Below are positions 7,490 to 15,710 of a stretch of 36,913 nt of DNA, piece after piece; positions within the stretch are counted from its first letter, which is position 1, and each line of letters starts with the position of its first letter. A program made the position numbers and the translations under genes. The stretch is from positions 1 to 36,913 of the forward strand of contig JBCDBH010000013.1 in the NCBI GenBank assembly GCA_039184055.1. Reading direction: 5' to 3'. The notes under the pieces were generated by a model. It did no database searches and had not been told where the DNA came from. It was given only the letters and a program-made list of their open reading frames with translations. The DNA comes from JBCDBH01 sp039184055 (lineage in GTDB: Bacteria > Acidobacteriota > Thermoanaerobaculia > Multivoradales > J023).

Positions 7490-9052
7490 ATGCAAACGAA
7501 ACGTCTCTTCTCTTCGAGTCTGCTGTCCGCCTGCCTGGCGGTCGCCCTGTTCACCTTTCTTCCGGCCTGGGCCGGCGCCAACGAAGTCGTCGACCCCACG
7601 ACGATCAAGACATACGACGACGAGCTTGCCGAGATGGCGGACGACATGCCGGGGTTCGGCGGCTGGTACGTCGATGAAAGAGGTCAGCTCAACGCCTATA
7701 TGACCGACCTCTTCACCCCGGAGGCACGCTCGCTACAGCGTGAAAACGTCCGCCTCAAACAAGGCCAATTCAACTTCCGGGAGTTGCACGACTGGAAACG
7801 TGACGCGCGCTCGAGCCTGCTCGCCATCCCGGGGGTTCTGAGCCTCGACATCGACGAGTCCCGCAACCGGATCGTCGTCGGCGTCGAGAAACAAGCGAGC
7901 CGAGCAAACGTGAGGTCACGCCTTGCCACGCTCGACTTGCCTGAAGACGCCGTGCTGATCGAAGAAGTCGAGCCGGTGACCTTTGCCGCCACCCTGCATA
8001 GCTACGACAAATACCGTCGAGGCGGCCTGCAGATTCAATACATCGACGGTTCCTTCACCTTCAACTGCACGCTGGGCTTCATCGCCTACCACGAAGGCGT
8101 GATCAACCCGCCGCCGGGCTATACGGACCGTGGCTTGGTGACCGCGTCTCATTGCAGCAGCGTCCAGGGCGGTGTCGACGGCACGGGCTTTCATCACCCC
8201 ACCACCGGCTACTCGCAGTTCGCCCACGAGCTGATCGATCCCGGGTTCTTCACCAACAACGGCTGCCCCCAGGGGCGTAACTGTCGCTTCAGCGACGCGG
8301 CGTTCGCGACCTATCATCCGACGCGTGGCAGCGGCGAGTACACCATCGCACGCACCCAATCGCGCCACCCCACCAACGGCACCCTCACCCTGCACGCGTC
8401 GAACCCGAAGCTGACCATCGCCCGTGAAGAGACAGCGAACGCGCCGCTCGGCACGGCGCTGAACAAAATGGGCCGCACCACCGGTTGGACCCATGGCAAC
8501 GTCGACGCGACCTGCCTCGATACCAACGTCGCCGGCTCCAACATCACCCTCTTGTGTCAGAACCGGGTGCTCGCTGGAGGCGGTCTCGGCGACTCCGGAG
8601 GTCCGGTGTTCCACTGGTTCGGCAACGACTACGTCACCCTGCACGGCGTGCTCTGGGGCATCACCTCGACCCACTTCTTCTACAGCCCGCTGGGGTTGAT
8701 CGAGCAAGAGCTGGGCCCCTTGCGCACCTCGAAGCTCGTGCCCCCGATCGCCAATTTCACCTACAGCCAGACCCAACCCAGCGGCCCGCTGGGCGCCAGC
8801 TTCACCTTCAACGGTAGCTCCAGCTACGACCCCGACGGCGGAACCATTCAGAGCTACAGCTGGAGCTTCAACGGATCGACCCAAACCACTACCACCAGTC
8901 CGACGATCAATCGAAATCTGCCCACCGGGTACAACACCGTCCAGCTGACCGTCACCGACGACGATGGCGCAACGTCGAGCCGAATACGGTACGTCTGGGT
9001 CGCGGGACAAGGCTGCGACCCCAACTCGATCTGCCTGGTCAACCTCTTCTAG
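7490..9052 (+). CDS. Exported trypsin-like serine protease with PKD domain, copy 1
   Basis: The protein has 520 residues from ATG 7490, with AAGGAA upstream; in-frame codons back to 7397 would extend into the structured leader and break the signal peptide position. Signal peptide about 1-28 (LPAWAGA). A conserved prodomain (GFGGWYVDERGQLNAYMTDL onward) is followed by a chymotrypsin-fold S1 domain. The inferred triad is His221 in VTASHC, Asp269 in FSDAAF and Ser369 in GDSGGP. A PKD domain starts near 418 and shows the FTFNGSSSYDPDG and VQLTVTDDDGAT hallmarks. The tail CDPNSIC is related to the other copies. The layout suggests a secreted zymogen whose PKD domain binds the cell surface or a polymer. 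It is the most diverged of the three tandem copies in its flanks. Confidence 0.9.
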   Translation: MQTKRLFSSSLLSACLAVALFTFLPAWAGANEVVDPTTIKTYDDELAEMADDMPGFGGWYVDERGQLNAYMTDLFTPEARSLQRENVRLKQGQFNFRELHDWKRDARSSLLAIPGVLSLDIDESRNRIVVGVEKQASRANVRSRLATLDLPEDAVLIEEVEPVTFAATLHSYDKYRRGGLQIQYIDGSFTFNCTLGFIAYHEGVINPPPGYTDRGLVTASHCSSVQGGVDGTGFHHPTTGYSQFAHELIDPGFFTNNGCPQGRNCRFSDAAFATYHPTRGSGEYTIARTQSRHPTNGTLTLHASNPKLTIAREETANAPLGTALNKMGRTTGWTHGNVDATCLDTNVAGSNITLLCQNRVLAGGGLGDSGGPVFHWFGNDYVTLHGVLWGITSTHFFYSPLGLIEQELGPLRTSKLVPPIANFTYSQTQPSGPLGASFTFNGSSSYDPDGGTIQSYSWSFNGSTQTTTTSPTINRNLPTGYNTVQLTVTDDDGATSSRIRYVWVAGQGCDPNSICLVNLF

Positions 9053-9075
9053 GAGCGGCGGGGCAAACCCGCCCG

Positions 9076-9105
9076 GGACACCGTCACATCGGCGTGGCGG
9101 TGTCC
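9076..9105 (+). terminator. Terminator hairpin of protease copy 1
   Basis: GGACACCG (9076-9083) pairs with CGGTGTCC (9098-9105), with further weaker pairing inside, followed by TTCCTTCC. Closely related hairpins follow copies 2 and 3. Confidence 0.65.
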
Positions 9106-9185
9106 TTCCTTCCCGAGACGCCCCGCCTCCACCTGAGAGATATCGCCCCTCCCTCAGCAAGATTCTATGCGCAAAGCCAGACAAA

Positions 9186-9217
9186 AACGCCATTTATAGC
9201 CCTTTTTCGATTAGACT
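9186..9217 (+). promoter_or_regulatory. Promoter-like element of protease copy 2
   Basis: This is the counterpart of 7331-7362 and nearly identical to 11083-11114. TAGACT (9212-9217) is the probable -10. Just downstream, GCTCGTTC and GAACGAGC (9221-9237) make a perfect 8-bp dyad around one base, near the expected transcription start, so it may be an operator or the first leader hairpin. Confidence 0.5.
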
Positions 9218-9241
9218 CTAGCTCGTTCCGAACGAGCGAGC

Positions 9242-9294
9242 ACTCGAGACCTTGTGGAAGAACCACCATCTGGCCGAAGGGCCTTTTCTCGAGT
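9242..9294 (+). promoter_or_regulatory. Structured 5' leader of protease copy 2
   Basis: ACTCGAGA (9242-9249) pairs with TCTCGAGT (9287-9294). Inside, GGCC (9272-9275) pairs with GGCC (9280-9283) around GAAG. The leader then runs 43 bases to the start codon, with AGAGGAAA as ribosome site. Confidence 0.5.
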
Positions 9295-9337
9295 TCTCGA
9301 AACACCTTTCTTTCTCATCTAGAGGAAACACTTCAGC

Positions 9338-10906
9338 ATGCCAACGACGAAGCGTCTCTTCCCCTCGAGTCTGCTGACCGCTTGCCTGGCGGTCGCGCTA
9401 CTCACCTTCCTGCCGGCCTGGGCCAGCGCCAACGAAGTCGTCGATCCCACGACGATCAAGACATACGATGACGAGCTCGCCGAGATGGCGGACGACATGC
9501 CGGGATTCGGCGGCTGGTACGTCGACGACCGAGGTCAGCTCAACGCCTTTATGACTGACCTCTCCACCCAGGGAGCACGCTCGCTACAGCGTGAGAACAT
9601 CCGACTCAAACAGGGCCGATACAACTTCCGGCAGCTGCTCGACTGGAAACGTGATGCGCGGTCGAGCGTGCTCGCTACCCCAGGAGTCCTGAGCCTCGAT
9701 ATCGACGAGTCCCGCAACCGGATCGTCGTCGGCGTCGAGAAACAGGCGAGTCGATCGTCCGTGAGGTCACGCCTGTCGACGCTCGAGTTGCCAGCAGACG
9801 CCGTACTGATCGAGGAAGTCGAGCCGGTGACCTTTGCCGCCACCCTGCATAGCTACGACAAATACCGTAAGGGCGGCCTGCAGATTCAATACTTCGACGG
9901 TTTCTCGACCTCCAACTGCACCTTGGGCTTCGTCGCCTACCACGAAGGCACGATCAACCCGCCGCCCGGCTATACGAACCGCGGCCTGGTGACCGCGTCC
10001 CATTGCAGCAGCATCCAGGGCGTTGTCGATGGAATGGGCTTCCATCACCCCACCACCGCCTATTCGCAATTTGCCCACGAGCTGATCGACCCAGGGTTCT
10101 TCACCGGTAACGGCTGCCCACCCGGGAAACGCTGTCGTTACAGCGACGCGGCGTTCGCGACCTACCACCCCCTGCGTGGCAGCACCGCCTACAGCATCGC
10201 CCGGACCCAGTCACGCCACCGTACCCACGGCACCCTCACCCTGAACGCGTCGAAACCGAGTCTGACCATCGCCCGTGACGAGACAGCGAACGCACCGCTC
10301 GGTACGTGGCTGAACAAAATAGGTCGCACCACCGGTTGGACCTATGGCCCCGTCGATGGGACCTGCCTCGACATCAACATGCCCTCTAACATCACCTTCT
10401 TATGCCAGAACCGAGTGCTCGCCGGCGGCCGGCCCGGCGACTCCGGCAGTCCGGTATTCCATTGGCACGGCAATGATTACGTCACCCTGCACGGCGTACT
10501 CTGGGGAACCAGCTCGATCCACTTCGTCTACAGCCCACTGGGGCAAATCGAGCAAGAGCTCGGTCCTCTCCGGACCTCGAAGCTCGTGGCCCCGGTCGCC
10601 ACGTTCTCCTACTCCCAGACCCTCATCGTCATCCCTCTAGGCGCCAGGTTCACCTTCAACGCTGGTGGAAGCTACGACCCCGATGGCGGTTCCATTCAAA
10701 GCTACCACTGGAGTTTCAATGGGTTTGTCCACACCAGCACCAGCCCCTCGGTGGACTGGAGCCTGCCCCTCGGGACCAACACTGTTCAGCTGACCGTCAC
10801 CGACAACGAGGGCGCGACGACCACCACGACGCGGATTGTCCACGTCATAGGAGACGAAGACTGCACCGACCCCTTCGCGATCTGTCCGGTCGACAATCCT
10901 TTTTGA
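9338..10906 (+). CDS. Exported trypsin-like serine protease with PKD domain, copy 2
   Basis: The protein has 522 residues and the same order of parts as its neighbours: signal peptide (TFLPAWASA), prodomain, S1 protease domain, PKD domain. The inferred triad is His222 (VTASHC), Asp270 (YSDAAF) and Ser369. The serine motif reads GDSGSP, so the glycine two places after the nucleophile has become serine; both other copies keep GDSGGP. The oxyanion-hole glycine before Asp-Ser is preserved, so activity is still likely but specificity or rate may differ. The tail CTDPFAICPVDNPF resembles copy 3. ATG 9338 has AGAGGAAA upstream in the same position as copy 3. The N-terminal 20 residues are identical to copy 3, indicating recent duplication or gene conversion. 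Confidence 0.9.
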   Translation: MPTTKRLFPSSLLTACLAVALLTFLPAWASANEVVDPTTIKTYDDELAEMADDMPGFGGWYVDDRGQLNAFMTDLSTQGARSLQRENIRLKQGRYNFRQLLDWKRDARSSVLATPGVLSLDIDESRNRIVVGVEKQASRSSVRSRLSTLELPADAVLIEEVEPVTFAATLHSYDKYRKGGLQIQYFDGFSTSNCTLGFVAYHEGTINPPPGYTNRGLVTASHCSSIQGVVDGMGFHHPTTAYSQFAHELIDPGFFTGNGCPPGKRCRYSDAAFATYHPLRGSTAYSIARTQSRHRTHGTLTLNASKPSLTIARDETANAPLGTWLNKIGRTTGWTYGPVDGTCLDINMPSNITFLCQNRVLAGGRPGDSGSPVFHWHGNDYVTLHGVLWGTSSIHFVYSPLGQIEQELGPLRTSKLVAPVATFSYSQTLIVIPLGARFTFNAGGSYDPDGGSIQSYHWSFNGFVHTSTSPSVDWSLPLGTNTVQLTVTDNEGATTTTTRIVHVIGDEDCTDPFAICPVDNPF

Positions 10907-10943
10907 TCGCTAGGTTTCTACAAATCAAATGGGGGCTAGGACG

Positions 10944-10973
10944 GGACACCGTCACATCAACGTGACGGTGTCC
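10944..10973 (+). terminator. Terminator hairpin of protease copy 2
   Basis: GGACACCGTCAC (10944-10955) pairs perfectly with GTGACGGTGTCC (10962-10973) around ATCAAC, followed by TTCCTCT. It is the most regular of the three protease hairpins. Confidence 0.75.
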
Positions 10974-11082
10974 TTCCTCTCACCAGCCCGACGATGTAGG
11001 CCGAATCCTCTGCTGTTCGCCTAGCCCACCTGAGAGATATCGCCCTCCATTCAGCAAGATTCTTTGCGCAAAGCCAGACAAA
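10974..11082. other. Duplicated spacer between protease copies 2 and 3
   Basis: This is part of the 328-bp spacer 10907-11234. From about 11026 (CACCTGAGAGATATCGCC) it closely repeats the sequence from about 9128, so the duplication included the upstream flank. I see no gene in it. Confidence 0.7.
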
Positions 11083-11114
11083 AACGCCACATATAGCTCT
11101 TTTTCGATTAGACT
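11083..11114 (+). promoter_or_regulatory. Promoter-like element of protease copy 3
   Basis: This is almost identical to 9186-9217, with TAGACT at 11109-11114. The downstream dyad present in copy 2 is degraded here to TCGT/ACGA (11120-11132), which suggests that this copy has lost or altered that site. Confidence 0.5.
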
Positions 11115-11138
11115 CTAAATCGTTCCGGACGAGCGAGC

Positions 11139-11191
11139 ACTCGAGACCTTGTGGAAGAACCGCCATCTGGCCGAAGGGCCCTTTCTCGAGT
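11139..11191 (+). promoter_or_regulatory. Structured 5' leader of protease copy 3
   Basis: ACTCGAGA (11139-11146) pairs with TCTCGAGT (11184-11191). The inner hairpin is GGCC (11169-11172) with GGCC (11177-11180) around GAAG. It matches copy 2 almost base for base. Confidence 0.5.
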
Positions 11192-11234
11192 CCTCGAAAC
11201 ACCTTTCTTTCTCATCTAGAGGAAACACTTCAGC

Positions 11235-12800
11235 ATGCCAACGACGAAGCGTCTCTTCCCCTCGAGTCTGCTGACCGCTTGCCTGGCGGTCGCGCTACTC
11301 ACCTTCCTGCCGGCCTGGGCCGGCGCCAATGAAATCGTCGATCCCACGACCATCAAGACACTCGATGACGAGCTCGCCGAGATGGCGGACAACATGCCGG
11401 GATTCGGCGGCTGGTACGTCGACGAACGGGGGCAGCTCAACGCCTACATGACCGACCTCTTCACCCCGGAGGCACGCTCGCTACAGCGTGAGAACGTCCG
11501 CCTCGAGCAAGGCCGATTCAACTTCCGGGAGCTGCACGACTGGAAGCGTGATGCACGGTCGGATCTGCTCGCCACCCCGGGAGTCCTGAGCCTCGATATC
11601 GACGAATCCCGTAATCGGATCGTCGTCGGTGTCGAGAGACAGACGAGCCGAGCAAACGTGAGGTCGGTCCTTGCCACGCTCGACGTGCCCGACGACGCCG
11701 TGCTGATCGAAGAAGTCGAGCCGGTAACCTTCGCCGCCACCCTACGGAGCTACGACAAATACCGTCGAGGCGGCCTGCAGATTCAATATGTCAACGGTCT
11801 CTCGACCTTCAGCTGCACGCTTGGCTTCATCGCTTACCACGAAGGTACGATCAGCCCGCCGCCTGGCTACACGGACCGTGGCCTCGTGACCGCGTCCCAT
11901 TGCAGCAGCATCCAGGGCACTGTCGACGGCACGGGCTTCCATCACCCGACCACGTCGTATTCACGGTTTGCCCACGAGCTGGTCGACCCGGGTTTTTTCA
12001 CCGGTAACGGCTGCCCAACGGGACGCCAATGTCGTTTCAGCGACGCGGCGTTCGCGACCTACCACCCCCTGCGTGGTAGTGGCGACTACACCATTGCCCG
12101 CACCCAGTCACGCCATCGCACCAACGGCACCCTCACCCTGCATTCGTACAGCCCGAAGCTGACCATCGCTCGTGAAGAGCTACCGAACGCACCGCTCGGC
12201 AGGTGGCTGAACAAAATGGGTCGCACCAGCGGTTGGACCTATGGGCCCGTCAATGCGACCTGCCTCGACACCAACGTCGCTGGCTCCAACATCACCCTGT
12301 TGTGCCAGAACCGAGTGCTCGCCGGCGGCCAGCTCGGTGACTCCGGAGGTCCGGTGTTCCAATGGCAGGGCGACAGCTACGTCACCCTACACGGCGTGCT
12401 CTGGGGAATCGACGGAACCCACTTCTACTACAGCCCGCTGGGACTGGTCGAGCAAGAGCTGGGCCCCCTGCGCACCTCGCGGCTCGTGCCCCCGGTCGCC
12501 AAGTTCTCCTACACCCAAACCCAGTCCCAGGGGCCGCTGGGCGCCACGTACTCGTTCAACGCTGGCGGCAGCTACGACGCCGACGGTGGATCCATTCAAA
12601 GCTACCGCTGGAGCTTCAACGGTTCGATCCAAACCACCACCAGCTCCTCGGTGACCCGCGCTCTGCCGACCGGATCGAACGTCGTTCAGCTGACCGTCAC
12701 CGACGACGAGGGCGCGACGACGAGCACGACGCGTTACATCTACGTCTATGGCGAGGAGTGCGACCCCTTCACGATCTGTCCGTTCGACGATCCTTTGTAA
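11235..12800 (+). CDS. Exported trypsin-like serine protease with PKD domain, copy 3
   Basis: The protein has 521 residues with signal peptide (TFLPAWAGA), prodomain, S1 domain and PKD domain. The inferred triad is His222 (VTASHC), Asp270 (FSDAAF) and Ser370 (GDSGGP). Cysteines near the histidine, in CTLGF, in GNGCPTGRQCRF and in LLCQN are shared by all three copies and probably form disulfides. The tail ends CDPFTICPFDDPL. ATG 11235 is preceded by AGAGGAAA. Promoter element, leader and terminator are repeated as in copy 2, so each copy can be its own transcription unit. The prodomain matches copy 1 (FTPEARSLQRENVRL) better than copy 2 while the signal peptide matches copy 2, hinting at recombination among copies. 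Confidence 0.9.
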   Translation: MPTTKRLFPSSLLTACLAVALLTFLPAWAGANEIVDPTTIKTLDDELAEMADNMPGFGGWYVDERGQLNAYMTDLFTPEARSLQRENVRLEQGRFNFRELHDWKRDARSDLLATPGVLSLDIDESRNRIVVGVERQTSRANVRSVLATLDVPDDAVLIEEVEPVTFAATLRSYDKYRRGGLQIQYVNGLSTFSCTLGFIAYHEGTISPPPGYTDRGLVTASHCSSIQGTVDGTGFHHPTTSYSRFAHELVDPGFFTGNGCPTGRQCRFSDAAFATYHPLRGSGDYTIARTQSRHRTNGTLTLHSYSPKLTIAREELPNAPLGRWLNKMGRTSGWTYGPVNATCLDTNVAGSNITLLCQNRVLAGGQLGDSGGPVFQWQGDSYVTLHGVLWGIDGTHFYYSPLGLVEQELGPLRTSRLVPPVAKFSYTQTQSQGPLGATYSFNAGGSYDADGGSIQSYRWSFNGSIQTTTSSSVTRALPTGSNVVQLTVTDDEGATTSTTRYIYVYGEECDPFTICPFDDPL

Positions 12801-12837
12801 GCGGTAACTGCCAACGAGGTGGTGGAAGATCCACCCG

Positions 12838-12867
12838 GGACACCGTCACATCGCGATGACGGTGTCC
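12838..12867. terminator. Terminator hairpin of protease copy 3
   Basis: GGACACCGTCA (12838-12848) pairs perfectly with TGACGGTGTCC (12857-12867), followed by TTCCCC. It lies 21 bp from the end of the convergent ABC operon and may serve both directions. Confidence 0.65.
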
Positions 12868-12888
12868 TTCCCCGGGTCGCTCGTCGGA

Positions 12889-14304
12889 TCACACTTCGAC
12901 TTCGCGCCGGCGTACCCGCACCACGCCGACCATCCACGCGATCGCGGTCCAGGCCAGGAGCACGAGCATGTGTGGCGTCACGCTGGCGGGAGTCGTCCGC
13001 ACCGACGTCGGTGCGCCCTCGATGAGGGTCTGAAAGTCTTCGAGCGTGAGAGCTTCGTTCCGCCACGCCTGCTCGACCACCCAATCGGCACGCTCGGCTA
13101 CCGCGCCGATCACCTCGTGACGAAAGGCCATGGCCGCATACAGGTCGCGACCGGCGATTCGTTCGATCGCCAAGGTCAGAGTGACCATCGGCGACCACGC
13201 CATCGCCCGTTCAGCCGTAGCGATCGCCTGGCGTTCCGCGGAGGCTTTCGTCTCGTCCTCGGCGACCAAACCTTGCACCCGACTCCAGTCATAGACGTGT
13301 CGTTCGATTTCCGCTGGTAGCGTCTCGATCGTCGCGGCGGGCAGGGATGTCAGGTCGGGGCGCGCGGCATAGAGACGCTCGACGAGCACCGTCGCATCCT
13401 CGGCGTAGCCTTCGTATTGTTGTGAACGCTGGTCGAGCGCGGTCGTGAGGCCCGCGTCCTCGACTGTCGAGCTGAGCGCATGTTCCGACATCAGGGCAGG
13501 CGCGAGCACGACGAGCAAGACCCAGACGCCACCGTAGGCCAGCGCCGCTTCCCGACGATTGCGCGCCGCCACCGCCGTGGCCGTGAACAACCCGGCCCAC
13601 AATGCCGTGTAGAGCAACGCGAGCGCGATGAGGCCCATACCTTCAGCATTGAAGGCACCCGCGATGGTGATCGCGATCAGCGCCACCACGAGCACCGCAA
13701 TACCCGCCACCACAGCGATCGCGACGGCTCGAGCCAAAAACCACGAGCTCGCCCGACCACGCTGGACCGCGATCAAACGCACGAGCCCGCTCTCGCGCTC
13801 GTAGGCACCACATCCCATTCCCAACACGCCGATGAGCAGAGGCACGAAGACCGCGAGCACGAAGATCAGATCGATGGCCTCGGTCCGACCGAGCTCGGGG
13901 TTTTCGATCTTCGTTCCTTCCTCGAGAAAGGGATTGGCCAGGCGATGGACCCGTGCGACACGGGGCGAGTCGTCCAAACTACCCGTCGCGATTCCGGCGA
14001 GCGGAGCCGGCTCGCGACCGATTCGCGTCCCGGCGTACCAGTCCTGCCAAAGGGGCTCGGTGACGTCCACCCAGGGACGGTCTTCAGGGCCGACGACACC
14101 TGCCGCGAACCAGTCGAAGACAAATTGTGCCGCTTCGCCTCGCAGGGTCTGAGCGTCGTCGAGACTCGCCGACCAGTCGGCGAGAAAACGTTGGCCGGCG
14201 AGCAAGGCGAGCGCACTGGCGGCAAAGAAGACCACCAGAGCCGTGAGACGGACCGGCGAACGACGAATGCCGGTGACTTCCTGCCGAATGGCTTCCAGAA
14301 TCAT
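12889..14304 (-). CDS. ABC-2 type transporter permease (DUF3526-like), distal gene
   Basis: The protein has 471 residues. The N-terminal membrane segment is LTALVVFFAASALALLAG, then a large extracytoplasmic domain (about residues 40-140), then a block of membrane segments (IDLIFVLAVFVPLLIGVLGMG and following, to about 290). A second soluble loop and a last segment (HMLVLLAWTAIAWMVGVV) before the basic RVRRREVEV tail complete it. This split layout is typical of ABC-2 permeases of the DUF3526 type. The start codon overlaps the stop of the upstream permease by 4 bp (ATGA), so translation is coupled. It probably forms a heterodimeric channel with the other permease. Confidence 0.85.
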   Translation of the reverse strand: MILEAIRQEVTGIRRSPVRLTALVVFFAASALALLAGQRFLADWSASLDDAQTLRGEAAQFVFDWFAAGVVGPEDRPWVDVTEPLWQDWYAGTRIGREPAPLAGIATGSLDDSPRVARVHRLANPFLEEGTKIENPELGRTEAIDLIFVLAVFVPLLIGVLGMGCGAYERESGLVRLIAVQRGRASSWFLARAVAIAVVAGIAVLVVALIAITIAGAFNAEGMGLIALALLYTALWAGLFTATAVAARNRREAALAYGGVWVLLVVLAPALMSEHALSSTVEDAGLTTALDQRSQQYEGYAEDATVLVERLYAARPDLTSLPAATIETLPAEIERHVYDWSRVQGLVAEDETKASAERQAIATAERAMAWSPMVTLTLAIERIAGRDLYAAMAFRHEVIGAVAERADWVVEQAWRNEALTLEDFQTLIEGAPTSVRTTPASVTPHMLVLLAWTAIAWMVGVVRVRRREVEV

Positions 14305-15710
14305 GCGTCGCTCCCCGTCTCGAGACGACGCCCCGCGGAGCTCAGCGTGATCGCCGCGAGAGTAGCCCAGAGCAGGAGGCCGAAGATCTCCACCGTGCGC
14401 GACCGCATCGCGCTGCCGATCGGCGTGACCGGATACTCGAACGGCTCGAGACCTTCGTAGAACGCGGCGTCGGTCTTGAAAGACCAGTCACCGGTCTTCG
14501 ATCCACCATAGGCGTGTTCGTCGTTCAGCGCTTTGACGAGCACGCGCCGATAGTCCTCGGCAGCGTCCTGAAACGCGAGGTCATGAGCGAGGTCGGTACC
14601 GGCGAAGGTCATCGAGACCGCGCCCACGCTCTGGAACGGGTTCAGCAGCGATACGCCACGCGCCACGTTCCCCTGGGCGTGAAGTCGATCTTCGAGCCGT
14701 CCGAAATGTTCGTCCCAGACAGCGTTGCCGACCTCTTCATCGACCTGCATGGCGATGCCATCGAAGTTCACGGGGAGCTCTTCGCGTGTCGTCACGCCAT
14801 ACTCCTCCATCAACTGAGCCTCCATCTCGGCCAGACGCTGGTCCTCGGGATTGTGGCCGTCGATCTCGGCCGAGCGCGCCTCGCGCATCTCGGTCTCGAA
14901 GGCGTCGCGTGAGGGCAGAGGCGCGACGGTCGACGCCAACGTCGCCGTGGCGCGTGGCAGGATCGTCGTGCCGATGATCCACATACCGATCAACACGAAG
15001 GTCGCGGCGGTCGAGGAAGGCGCGAGCGACGACACGGCGACGATCAGCATCGCGATGATCAGCAGGAAGACCAGATAGGTCGCGATCAATCCGAGAAGAC
15101 GCGGCACCTCGGCATCAGCGAGTGGCTCGTGCGAAGCGATCACGGTGGTCAAAACGACGATCGCCAGCAGAATCACGGCGAGCGACGCCAAAAACGCAAC
15201 GCGGCCGAGCACGAGGGTACGACCCGAGACCCCGTGCGCGAGCATCCAACGCTGACGCCCGTCGGACGCGAGACCCGCGCCGACCAGAATCAAAATGAGC
15301 GGTACGACATGCTGGAGCAGAAAGGCCGGATCGAAGCGGCCGAAACGCGCCAGCGGACCGGCCTCGCTCGTCGCCGTCGACAGCGGTATGCCCCGACGAT
15401 GCCCTTCGATGCGGAGCACCCGACCCATCGTGGCCTGCACGCCGCTATCCAAACGCGCCAGCGGGCCGTTGGGTCGGAACACATAGTCGCCGAAGTGCGC
15501 CATGCCGTGTGGGTTGGCGGCACCTTGGCCGAGCCACTCGGCACGCGCTTGATCGGCCGCCGCATCATGCACGGCACTATGCAACGCATCGGTCGACGCC
15601 GACCACCAGGTGGTACCGACCAGGCCCACAACCGCGATGCCGAGCAGGACGAGCAGTCGCGGCGACCGCAGCAGACGGGTCCACTCGTGGGTGAAGACCA
15701 GACGGATCAC
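14301..15710 (-). CDS. ABC-2 type transporter permease (DUF3526-like), proximal gene
   Basis: This 469-residue paralogue of the next permease has the same design: one N-terminal segment (LLVLLGIAVVGLVGTTWW), a soluble extracytoplasmic part, several membrane segments from about 135 to 265 (FLLQHVVPLILILVGAGL onward), another soluble loop with a VNPFQSVGAVSM-like region (LLNPFQSVGAVSM), and a last segment (IFGLLLWATLAAITLSSAG). Its ATG overlaps the ATPase gene by 4 bp, and it in turn overlaps the following permease by 4 bp. The three genes form one exporter. The substrate is unknown; such exporters move lipids, peptides or drugs or help assemble envelope proteins. Confidence 0.85.
   Translation of the reverse strand: MIRLVFTHEWTRLLRSPRLLVLLGIAVVGLVGTTWWSASTDALHSAVHDAAADQARAEWLGQGAANPHGMAHFGDYVFRPNGPLARLDSGVQATMGRVLRIEGHRRGIPLSTATSEAGPLARFGRFDPAFLLQHVVPLILILVGAGLASDGRQRWMLAHGVSGRTLVLGRVAFLASLAVILLAIVVLTTVIASHEPLADAEVPRLLGLIATYLVFLLIIAMLIVAVSSLAPSSTAATFVLIGMWIIGTTILPRATATLASTVAPLPSRDAFETEMREARSAEIDGHNPEDQRLAEMEAQLMEEYGVTTREELPVNFDGIAMQVDEEVGNAVWDEHFGRLEDRLHAQGNVARGVSLLNPFQSVGAVSMTFAGTDLAHDLAFQDAAEDYRRVLVKALNDEHAYGGSKTGDWSFKTDAAFYEGLEPFEYPVTPIGSAMRSRTVEIFGLLLWATLAAITLSSAGRRLETGSDA

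Noticed and set aside
7916..9193. A 425-codon minus-strand frame opposite protease copy 1
   Set aside because: It is a shadow of the protease reading frame; shorter versions recur opposite copies 2 and 3, and the product has no domain or signal.
7331..12867. The triplicated region as a mobile element
   Set aside because: There is no transposase, terminal inverted repeat or target duplication. The repeats are whole genes with their own flanks, which fits tandem duplication.
13480..14460. A 326-codon plus-strand frame opposite the ABC permeases
   Set aside because: It crosses the junction of two coupled permease genes and encodes a basic, polar string typical of antisense translation.
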